Shown here piece after piece: positions 55,347 through 64,000 of a stretch of DNA of 64,000 nt. The translations under genes and the position numbers were made by a program. Source of the DNA: Odiellus spinosus (taxonomy: Eukaryota; Arthropoda; Arachnida; Opiliones; Phalangiidae); contig OY987238.1 of the NCBI GenBank assembly GCA_963920705.1, positions 10,410,183 to 10,474,182 of the forward strand, given 5' to 3'. The notes beneath the pieces are model-generated. The model worked only from the letters and a program-made list of their open reading frames with translations. It did not search any database and was not told the origin of the DNA. Each line of letters begins with the position of its first letter. Positions within the stretch are counted from its first letter, which is position 1.

Positions 55347-55624
55347 GCTGCGTTCATACTAGGCCTTGGAATCGATTTAAACCGCTTCAAAACGTTTCTC
55401 AGGAGTCGTGTGAACGGGAAACCGTCTTTTCTCAAATCGATTTCATTCGATTTCTCGAAACTGCTTCGGGAACCAGTTTCTTACCGATTCGGTTTCAATA
55501 ATCGATAGATGAAGCTACAATAAATCGATTTATATTTATAATACGCTTAAAACGATTCCTGGCGATTTGAATTTCGGTTTGATTTTACAGTTTCAAATCG
55601 ATTAAGAAATGCTAGTGTGACCGT
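55347..55624 (+). mobile_element. TA-2 MITE, fullest forward copy
   Basis: Begins after TATA with GCTGCGTTCATACTAGGCC and ends near AAATGCTAGTGTGACCGT. Inverted ends are roughly 15 bp and imperfect. The interior has CTTCGGGAACCAGTTTC, AATCGATAGATGAAGCTAC and ATTTGAATTTCGG, as in 21272-21556 read inverted. Confidence 0.82.
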
Positions 55625-56090
55625 ATCTTATATAACGTGAAATTCTATTCGCGAGTGCTGGATGCGACATGCCCGAGAGAATAAATATGAGAAAAGTATA
55701 CGATGTGTTGACTAAAACCCTTTTTGGGCTTCTCCGTAACCTTTCGCCTACTCTACGGGGTTTCCAGGGCTCGAGCTTAACTCGGATAAACTCTTGATCC
55801 TTAAGCGATCCTTCTATACGTCTAAATATATAACGTATATTCCGTCTTCGGCTTTACCACGTTCGGTGTGCGGTCTTCTCTCGGAAATCCTAGAGGAAAT
55901 GGTGGCTAAATATATACGGTCACGCGTCTCCGAATGTCTTATGTTATAGTCTAAGAGGGATAAGAGATACCCAGCGTAAACTTTTCCACGCACCATAGCG
56001 AAAATATTTAAAGCTTTTGCGAGATAATACCTTTCAATGTTCTTAATCTGATAATAAGAATAATAAAGGCTTGATTAGCTCATTTTCTAA
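55625..56090. other. Spacer, nothing recognised
   Basis: No gene accepted. A 60-codon minus frame (55814-55996) has no features. Confidence 0.5.
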
Positions 56091-56433
56091 AAACAAGTCA
56101 TTTTTATCGACTCCATATCGTTTAAATATGCATAATCCAACAGTAAAAAAAACTTAAAAACAAATATTAAACTAGAAATAAATTTAACCATCAAAATAGG
56201 CTTAGCTGGATTCGTGGAGATATCCTGAACTCCACGTATAATGACTAGCGATTGATGGAAGATCTCCATGATCAATGTCATTGGTTGCTAGTCCTTATAC
56301 GGGGATATCTCCATGAATCCAGCTAAGCCTATTTTGATGGTAAGTTTTAAATTTTTTTGTAATTTTCTTTTACTGTTGTTGGATTAAGACTATTTAAATG
56401 ATAATGAATCGTATGTTAGGTTACATACTCCCT
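56091..56433. mobile_element. TTAA-B foldback element, left terminus lost
   Basis: Right end GGTTACATACTCCCT then TTAA (56434-56437). The left arm begins at CAAGTCATTTTTATCGAC without the AGGGAGAATG end. Arms AAATAGGCTTAGCTGGATTC / GAATCCAGCTAAGCCTATTT are almost perfect complements. The core has ATGATCAATGTCATTGGTTG, closest to the copy at 14221. Confidence 0.87.
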
Positions 56434-56607
56434 TTAAAGATAGCTAAACGTTACTTTCCCAATGAAAGTGTTTTAGTATCAATTCAAATAACAACTTTTA
56501 ATTAAACTTATTAATTTGAATACATTACCTCTGATGGTACAACTTTATTTAGCCTATTGGCTTGAGAATCAGTCGATATCCAATGAATATTTTGGTCTAA
56601 TGTTAGT

Positions 56608-56802
56608 TCATTTGCCTGAACCATCTTGTTGGTTATATTTCGTCGGCTTTCGTGGACATCGTCTATTTATAGTGTTGAGATGCCAGTGAGAGGGGGTAGA
56701 AAACTTTTGCATTTGACAAGATGACGCGGTCTGGTCTTCTAACCTCCCTTTGATAGATGATGCGCTAGTGACCAAGCGGCCCGTGCCAAGACACCCCGCC
56801 AT
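56608..56802 (-). CDS. Possible short protein, 64 aa, TISU-like start
   Basis: An ATG-to-TGA frame in a locally G+C-rich patch (about 56600-56850). The ATG lies in AAAAATGGCGGGG, close to the TISU element (SAASATGGCGGC) used by animal mRNAs with very short leaders. The predicted 64-residue product (MAGCLGTGRLVTSASSIKGR at the N-terminus; Arg/Lys-rich from about 47) matches no family I know and has no signal or membrane segment. A TATA-like CTATAAATAG on the same strand lies inside the frame (about 56665-56675), which argues that the coding call may be wrong and the patch regulatory. Treat as a weak candidate. Confidence 0.2.
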   Translation of the reverse strand: MAGCLGTGRLVTSASSIKGRLEDQTASSCQMQKFSTPSHWHLNTINRRCPRKPTKYNQQDGSGK

Positions 56803-56849
56803 TTTTGTCCCGTTGTCCCCTTCTGTCGGGGTCCCAACATAGCTCGTCG

Positions 56850-58978
56850 CTTCCTGCAGGTGAAGTCAATAAATACGAGGCCCTAGACTATATGAGGGCT
56901 TGCTAAGGGTCCTTCTTGACAGAAGTTCATAAGACTAACTTATCTAGAAGTGTTGTACTTCAGTACTTTTGTGATGCCTTGTTTTTCCTTGACTTAATTC
57001 TGATATTCGATTTGGTCGAAGTAGCGCGTATAACAACCGCTATATAAATTAAATCTAACTTGTTTTGCTCTACAATATAAAAAGATAAGTGTAGAATCTT
57101 CACCCTTTAAGTTGTTTCCTTGGGTTCATTTTATTTTTGGGTTAAAAAAAAATTAGAGAGATCAAGTTGCAAATTAAACCTTTTCGTAAGATAGAATTTT
57201 TCCCCAATGATTCATTTCCTGACAGCCCTTATCTAAATTTAATGTCCCTTGTTTTCTAATGTACAAATACTTCATCGAATTTTCATTTATACCACTTGAT
57301 TTCTTGTCTTAAAATTTTGTAATCTTTCGGTGGTTTAAATATGTTTTGAGATACCGTTATTCTCTTGACCTTTAGCCACACAATTTTTTTATTCTCAAAT
57401 ACAGACCTATTCTAAAATATAACGTTTTATTTCGCCAATTTGTTTTACTACATTATACTTCTATGAAAAATAGTAACGAACTTCTGAATACACTACTACT
57501 TCGAGCCAAGTCTATCATTTATAAATTGTCTACATTGATTTACGGTTTTTTCCCCAGACGCAAGTGTGGAGACTAGAATCTTACGTTCCCTAAGAAACAA
57601 TTTGTCAAAAGCTTTTCTAATTGCATTTTTTTTTTTTTTTTTTTTTGTCTTATTGGGGCTTTTGGGTATACTTTGCACTGTATTTCTAGACATCATTGGT
57701 GGCTAAAATCTATTACGTCTAGTCTGTATTTAGTAGGTCTAGTAGAAATAATTGGTGAAATCATTTATTAATCCATGGGGAAATATGCTTTGTAGGTTTA
57801 GACGCAATAAAAATTGCTTTTTCGTCAAGTCAATCTTCAACTAAGTCAAAGATAATCTCACTTCCACCTTTAGGAAAGCTAATGATTGCGGTAAAAGAAA
57901 TAGCTACTTATCTTTGTACATTGAAAATTCAATTCAAACTGATTATGGAGCGTCAAATTAATGGATATTGTATGGAAATATAGGCAATTTTTGAACTACA
58001 ACAGCTGTACTCTTTCACATTATAGAAACGTACCAATTTTTCTATTCCATTTGTTGTCTAAGTAATTTTTTCAAGGGAGAGCGTAAATGGAAATTAATTT
58101 ATTTTTAATCCGACTTATCCGATTTGTCCGACTTGTCCGACTTGTCCCATGACTAAAGTAACATTAGAAATTAATTTAAGCACCAAAATAACCTTAGAAT
58201 TTAATTTAAACTTGAAAATCACTTTAGAAAATAAATTACTTTAAACAAATTTCATTAAATAATTTAGAAATTAAACTTTTAAATTAAATTTCCGGCTTCT
58301 GTATATTCTCTTTAATAATTCTCAGTGAAATCTAAGATATATATTTGACTATTACTATGTACGGTTACTTTAGGGGTCCGAATATCTATAAAATATTAGA
58401 CTTCGATTCTCTGAGGTTTGGAAGCTCGAAATTGTTATCCGTTTTCTCGCAGACTTCCGATTCGACGTCCTTTTACCGTATATTAGATTATTAATGATGA
58501 TCTCATTCAAATTCTTTCCGTCGTACAAATAGTGTTTTCTTCCGTATCTTCGATAGACATATATAAAGCTCTTGGGCTGTTTACTTATACGCCTAAATAG
58601 AGAATTACCCCACCAAGTAGAAGTCCAATTACTCTGGACTTTTCCTTCCTTCTCGATTATTTTTATATAAAAGTCGTGGAAGTGGCGACGTTTAAGGTCG
58701 AGGAGGATTTAAAGAGAAAATGAATTAAAAATGATTTAGGCTTTCTTTTTAAACTAATTGTTTTTCATTTCACACAAAATTTATTGAATAACTTATAATA
58801 TTACAGTATTAAAATAATTAACGAGACTGCTACTTCATGCATGGTTGACAAAAACAGTTTATAAAATAGACGTTTTCGGAGAGCTATCGAACCTACTAGT
58901 CCATTATCAATACATTTATAAACTAACAATTTAAAAACTTGCCTTAGAGAAGCTCTTGAACTATATACAAAAGATATC
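56850..58978. other. A+T-rich spacer with a TTAA-A fragment
   Basis: At about 58145-58260 ATTAGAAATTAATTTAAGCA, CCAAAATAACC and repeated TTTAGAA..TAATTTAAAC-like words match the arm of TTAA-A elements. GACTTGTCCGACTTGTCC (about 58120-58146) is a minimal tandem. A T run lies at 57629-57647. No gene recognised. Confidence 0.5.
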
Positions 58979-59176
58979 CTACGTCACACATTCATAGTTT
59001 TCGTTATCTCTTTCTATAATCTTCCAAGATATTAAATCCACTCTTTCCATAGGTTTACCTCGCCTGGGTCGTAGATGTACAGTCCTTCCTTTGTCCCACT
59101 GAATTGAATGTCCATCCATATAGAATTCCACATGGGTTTTTAAATCCCATTGGCCATATTGGTAGTCGTCACACAT
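58979..59176 (-). CDS. Probable small protein, 65 aa, unrecognised
   Basis: The most protein-like frame in the window. It runs ATG to TAG, 65 residues, starting MCDDYQYGQWDLKTHVEFYM and continuing with HSIQWDKGRTVHLRPRRGK (about 23-41) and a charged C-terminus (KIIERDNENYECVT). Trp at 10, 27 and 51, even charge distribution and little Lys/Asn/Ile bias separate it from chance frames nearby. In-frame TAA two codons upstream fixes the start if it is a single exon. An AATAAA on the same strand (58780-58785) about 190 bases past the stop could end the transcript. No family, signal peptide or membrane segment is recognised. It may be a lone gene or a captured fragment. Confidence 0.4.
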   Translation of the reverse strand: MCDDYQYGQWDLKTHVEFYMDGHSIQWDKGRTVHLRPRRGKPMERVDLISWKIIERDNENYECVT

Positions 59177-62100
59177 TATTTATTTATTGATGAGTGTTGA
59201 TAGCGTCCTTTTTGATTCCCACATATATTTTTTCTTTATTGTGGTTGCTGGAGAGAGAGGATCGTCTGCTTATTTGATGTCTCTTTCCATATTGAAGAGC
59301 CTTTTGAACGAACACTCCACTTTTCAAACTAGATAACGCGGGAAAAATAATTCTTTAAATTAAGTTAAAATAGTTATAATTTCAATATCCCTTTAAAATA
59401 AAATTAAAGCAAAGTAAAAGTAAAAGGGTCGAAGCCTCTGCAGTTCCCTTAAAACGCTTGTAAAGCGAAAGCGAAGAATGGGGATTGCTTAAGCGCTGTC
59501 ACCACGCGCGGCACTGGGGAAATCAATCTCACGAATAAAACAAATGAAAAGAAGTTCTCTATTCACGCTATACTACTAGGGAATTACCGCTCTAGGCCAG
59601 AAACCTTTCTATATAGTTCCTCCTTTCCTGTTCTTAGTTTTTAGCTTAAGTCTTTCTTTAGTTTTCCCCAATTTCACGCTCCTTTTCAAGAATTTCCCTT
59701 TTGCTAGCGCTTCATTGGAATGCTTCGAAACAAACGCTTTGACCTTTGGTTTTACATTCAGAAACAGCCCGATATTTCGTAACGAACAGATTGTCCGTTT
59801 AATAGTTTAGAAACAATATATACATACTCTTGAAACACGTGGGAAATATGGTAATGTCGTCCTTACGATAATTTTCCTTCCGGCTTTTATCTTTATTATC
59901 TCTAAGTCATTAGATGAACTTAATTAAAATTGTATTCCATTTTCAACTCGTATTTGTTCTTTAAGAAAAATGGCGGTAAAATGAGACGAAGCTTGGTACT
60001 TTTTGAAATCTCAGGGTGATTTGGACTTCCTGGTTCATTTCGTTAAAGATATGAAATTATCTTGAATATCCTATAGTGTTGGGCTTCTTTTCCAATACCT
60101 ATGCTTATGTATTTGCTGTTAATTTTCTCTAACTAATTAGTTCATGGTTTATACTTTAATTTTTTGGGGAACTGTGTTAGCTGGATTTAAAAGGAGCATG
60201 CTATAAATTTCATGTAGTGGTTTAAATTTTGAAGTTTGAGTCTCATTTTTAAAATGATTTTATCATTTACAATATTTTCATATGTTTTTATGGCTTTGTA
60301 TTTTCAGTTTTTTTGGGGTTCTTAAGTCTCGGGGGCAGAAAACCTCTCTTCAGGTGTTATAGGCTTATACTTAATGGCTTTTTCCTTAAGACAATAATAC
60401 ATTTATTGTTTTTTTATCGCTTATACGAAAGTAAACGTTATTTCTCTAATGATATGGTTGTAGAAGAAGAGTTGAAGTGGGTATCAGTAACCTGGGATAT
60501 TGGAAAATGACGATGGTACATTACATTTTATTTCTCTAAGGTTTTCTTTATTTTTTACGCTTACCTGGGCTTTTAAAGACAGATTCGCTGAAAAATAAAT
60601 TTATTTCTGGTTCTTTCATTTAAAGCGAGGTTTTCACCGTTTTTTCGAAAGCCTATAAATTGCTATAGTTTTAAACAGCCTCACTTTAGGGTTGGTTTTC
60701 CTTTTTATGCTTTTACGCACAGGTTTGCTTCACCATAAAATATTTTCTCTTCTGTTCCTTTCCTTTAAGATAGCGGTGCACACGTCACCTTGGTATCCCA
60801 CTCTAGCTAGCTGTTGCGGTAGTTGATACTAGCCATTCGACAAGAAGATTTTTTTCTCAATAGTACGTACGACTTGTCCCCTTTACACTTATGTCTACAA
60901 AGTCTCGGTTATAGTGAAATTGGAGCAAACAAGATCGGTAAACCATAGCAGACTTTCGTTATAGTTAACCATTAGTATTAAATTTAGATACTAGGTTTAA
61001 CTTTACCATTGTATATGGAAAGGAAAATATTATAATCGATCTAATTTAATTTTATCAAAATTTAAAAGTGGGCTACATTATCGGCTGTTGAGAAAGTTGA
61101 TAATGTTTTTTGGCAGATTTGTGTAAACCTAATCGAGTAGTAATTGGTTAGTTACAGAGGAAACTACAACCAAAAATAGAACAGCTTTTGAGTTTATTGT
61201 CCGCATCTGCACTCACAAAATTACGAATAACCTAATATTTCCACCATTAGATTAATTTAAACATCAATAAAGTGTCTAATAACTTTGTTTTGGGATAGGA
61301 TAGGTCTCCACTTTTAATAGATCTAGATTCAGGTCAGATTTTAATATAACAAGTAGCCTTTAAATCCCTTGCCTATATTGGCATTAAACCAAAAAATAAA
61401 AATGAGAAAACTGGTCCGAAAATGTATATGTTATACCTAAGTACATATGAGAGCGGTATAGGCACTAGAAAGTCCCGTTACGCCATGGGCTCTTTTTCTG
61501 CAGATTTTTTTTTTTTTTTCTGCTGAATCTTTCCCTGGTTCATCCTATCCTTTACGGCTCATTCTGGAGGGTATAGGAAAATGGTACGATGGTTAGACGT
61601 AATAGTCATAGCGTGGTTTAAAGGTCATTTTCTTCCAATTCTTTGGGTAAGAAAAACCTTGGAAAATAACCCTTTGTATCGATTTGCGATTGGGTCAGCC
61701 AACGTCGATGTCTTATCTATCGCTTTCTATCCGATATGGGATCTAAGGACTAGATTTTTTCCCTACTGGGTCCAAAGCACCTATACCGGGTTCTAAAGAC
61801 CAGATATGTAACCCAAAATTCAATTTACGATCTTGGGGTTCCAAATATGTTTTTATTTATTATAATTGTATTAATAATTTTAAAACAAATATCAAAGATA
61901 AATTTAACTCGTAACATTTTCAAATACTTTAATTAAAAAAGGCACAGCTTAAAACTTTTAGCTTGCGCTTGAACTTTAAGGCTTTTGAAACCCTTAAGGA
62001 AAAGTGTGTATCGTAAAAACGTGGATGCGAGAAAATACGTTAAGAAGAAGAGTATTTGAAAAAGTCTCGTTTCCCTGGGAGATTCTTGAGAAGAATTCCA

Positions 62101-62370
62101 ATGAGAAGTTAGCGGACCCTAGCTGTTTATTATTATCTCTCCAATAAACTGCATACGGCGAAAACGCTCTTTATCCTCGTTCCCTACACGACGATTTAGA
62201 TTTAAGATTGAAACTAAAGTGATATTGTCAATGCATGACTTGTACGAAGCTTAGAACTTATGTACTGGTGAAAACTATTTGTATATCAGTAATTATAAAT
62301 TTTATAACGAAAGAATGTATTTTAAATTCCTTATATCTATACTGAATAGAACTATTTCGTTATGATTAAA
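59177..62370. other. A+T-rich spacer with a TTAA-A fragment
   Basis: At about 61155-61285 AAAATAGAACAGCTTTTGAG, TTTATTGTCCGCATC and TTAGATTAATTTAAACATC match a TTAA-A left arm, with the end reduced to GAGGAAACTAC. Around 61735-61815 CTAAGGACTAGA / CTAAAGACCAGA and GGGTCC/GGGTTC repeat at about 50-60 bp. No gene recognised; the 65-codon frame at 60313 lacks an ATG start. Confidence 0.45.
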
Positions 62371-62390
62371 TATGAGAACAATGGAAAGAT

Positions 62391-62775
62391 CGGGGATAAG
62401 TTGAGGATTTCCAAAATGGGGTCAAGAGTTCAGGGATAAGTCGGAGATGTTCAGAATAAGGTCAATAAATCAGGGATAAGTCAGGAATTTCCAAAAGAAG
62501 GTCAAGAGATCAGGGATAAGTAAGGAATTTTTAAAATAAGCTCAAAATTTCAGGGATAAGTCTGGGATTTTTAAAATAAGGTCAAAAGTTCAGGGATAAA
62601 TCGGGAATTTTCAAATAAAGGCTAAGAAATCAGGGATAAGTCGGAAATTTCCAAAAAAAGGTCAAGAGATCAAGGATAAGTAAGGAATTTTTAAAATAAG
62701 CTCAAAATTCCAGAGATATGTCGGGAATTTCCAAATAAATACTAAAAAATCGAGGATAAGTCGATATTTTACAAA
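62391..62775. repeat. 40-bp minisatellite with a 160-bp higher order
   Basis: Ten units in exact 40-bp register, each starting CAGGGATAAG (62391, 62431, 62471, 62511, 62551, 62591, 62631, 62671, 62711, 62751), followed by TCGGGAATTTCCAAAATAAG and GTCAAGAGAT variants. Units 3-4 and 7-8 are much closer to each other than to their neighbours, indicating a four-unit (160-bp) duplication. The array ends in a poly-A stretch. Confidence 0.96.
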
Positions 62776-64000
62776 AAAAAAAAAAAAAGAAAAGATTGGG
62801 GTTTCCGAATCGGGAAAGTTGTCAAATATATAGGTCTGGAATATCGAAATTCGTCAATTGTTTAACAATCTTTCCGAAAACGTTTCTCAATTTTTATTCG
62901 ATTTGGATGAGAAATCGTTGTCAGCATCACTTTAAATTCTATAAAATGCTTGTCTTCTTTAAAACTTTATTTTTTAAATCCGGTCGGTGATGTTCAATCA
63001 TAATTCATCTTACAAGTTAGAGGCGGACTAAGTAAAAAGTTGGGAGTAAAATAAGCGGAAACTGCCTTGTTTCGGATAAATAGAAAAAGCTACCCTTTTC
63101 CGGCGTATAACCAACTCACGCTCGAATAAGAAGTTTTTTGCCCCGAGGAAACGGCGAAACTCGCTCTGTCATATTCCTTGAAAATTTCTATAGTTTACTC
63201 TGACAAGCGTAAATACGCCCGATACGACGTTCTGCACATATAGTTTTCTTCATAAACATTGACAGCCCATTTCGTTTAGTTTTTATTTTCTTTTCATTTC
63301 TTTAATTTTATTTTATTCGCGTTCTTATACAAAGAAGTGTGACCTTAAGCTTATGATTCACATTCTCTGTAAGTTAAAAATATTGTTAATTACCCCCTCC
63401 ACCATAAAAATGAGAAATAAAAAGGTACAACCTCTATATAAAATACTACAAGTAAGTCATGCTCCAAGTTTACAACAAGGCATATTATGATTGGTATGTG
63501 GTTCTGAAAGTTTTGTCGTCAGAGCTTTCGCCCGAGGTGAGAGGAAAAAAATTCAAAAACTCTATACGGTCGAGATACGGAATTCGAAATTTCTATCTCT
63601 AGCGGTTGATATTGGAAATAAGTAGGCGGTGCTAATATTGTGCCGAACTTTCTAGACGTTTACGGGGGTGAAAATGTGTCGACGGAAAACAACTCTCCCA
63701 TCTCTTTCGCGAAACGAAGGAGAGTGTCTCGTCCGGCCGTCGCGATTTCGAGTCTGATTTACTCTAGAAAGAATATAATGGGCCTGGCCGTCTTTCTGTA
63801 CAAATTTCGGAATACTTATGGCGAAACCATGGACTGATAAAATCCGATTCACTTCATTGTCACCCGCAGTATGTTGAATTATAAACTTGAAGGATGATTT
63901 ACTTGTGAAAAAACATAGAGAAAAGCGGTAGCTTACCGGAAACTTTCATATACTTCGCTAAACGCAGTCTAAATTGATCTAACTATACAGCAAGAATTAA
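62776..64000. other. Spacer to the end of the window
   Basis: No gene recognised. A G+C-richer patch at about 63640-63850 is open on both strands for about 65 codons (the minus frame starts with Met at 63852), without recognisable motifs. It could be an exon, but nothing visible supports this. Confidence 0.45.

Overview
This is eukaryotic nuclear DNA, A+T-rich (roughly two thirds by eye) and without marked CpG depletion, almost all of it non-coding. I see no rRNA, tRNA, CRISPR array, operon or bacterial-style gene, and no protein family I recognise. Abundant small inverted-repeat transposons (MITE/foldback type), short minisatellites and long homopolymer runs fit an invertebrate animal, but nothing fixes the species. 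At this base composition dozens of open frames of 60-90 codons and a few above 110 are expected by chance. Only four frames are listed as possible coding regions, all at modest or low confidence (10737-10985 -, 47350-47622 +, 56608-56802 -, 58979-59176 -).

The window is best described as layered mobile-element debris. Four families of non-autonomous elements with 7-bp target-site duplications: CAAG-ended (371-661, 39513-39793), CAGAAGCC-ended (7021-7336, 24655-24967, 37577-37913), CAGAGG-ended (33696-34113, 34784-35201) and CAGAAATAG-ended (53365-53681). All eight insertions have perfect 7-bp duplications, most fitting N-T-A-N-W-A-N. Two families sit in TTAA and start AGGGA: TTAA-B is a long foldback (copies at 10.3, 13.0, 14.2, 39.4, 45.1, 54.8 and 56.1 kb), and TTAA-A has copies or fragments at 1.3, 8.1, 16.7, 38.0, 42.3, 51.6, 58.1 and 61.2 kb. 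Two families sit at TA: GAGCTCGGAATT-ended (19.4, 31.0, 49.4, 50.6 kb) and GCGTTCATACTAGG-ended (21.3, 36.2, 55.3 kb). A further palindromic family has GGTTTAATCAGATTTAACC arms (9.0, 16.4, 43.3 kb).

A second layer is a dispersed, terminus-less repeat of about 65 bp (called D65 here, core TAACATTATGTATCAATCCG), with about 18 diverged copies in both orientations from one end of the window to the other. A third layer is tandem repeats: 22-bp (5.0-5.8 kb), 20-bp (25.9-26.3 kb), 10-bp (29.0 and 35.5 kb), about 40-bp (32.3, 41.0 and 62.4 kb), about 33-bp (38.7 kb) and 31-bp (53.9 kb). Unit lengths of 10, 20 and 40 bp recur.

Possible regulatory patches are a double X-box/CRE hairpin (46.9 kb), a CRE plus YY1-like pair (28.7 kb) and a CpG-rich NRF1/CTCF-like patch (8.6-8.7 kb). 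All repeat families were defined by eye inside this window, and their boundaries are exact only where a target-site duplication is given.
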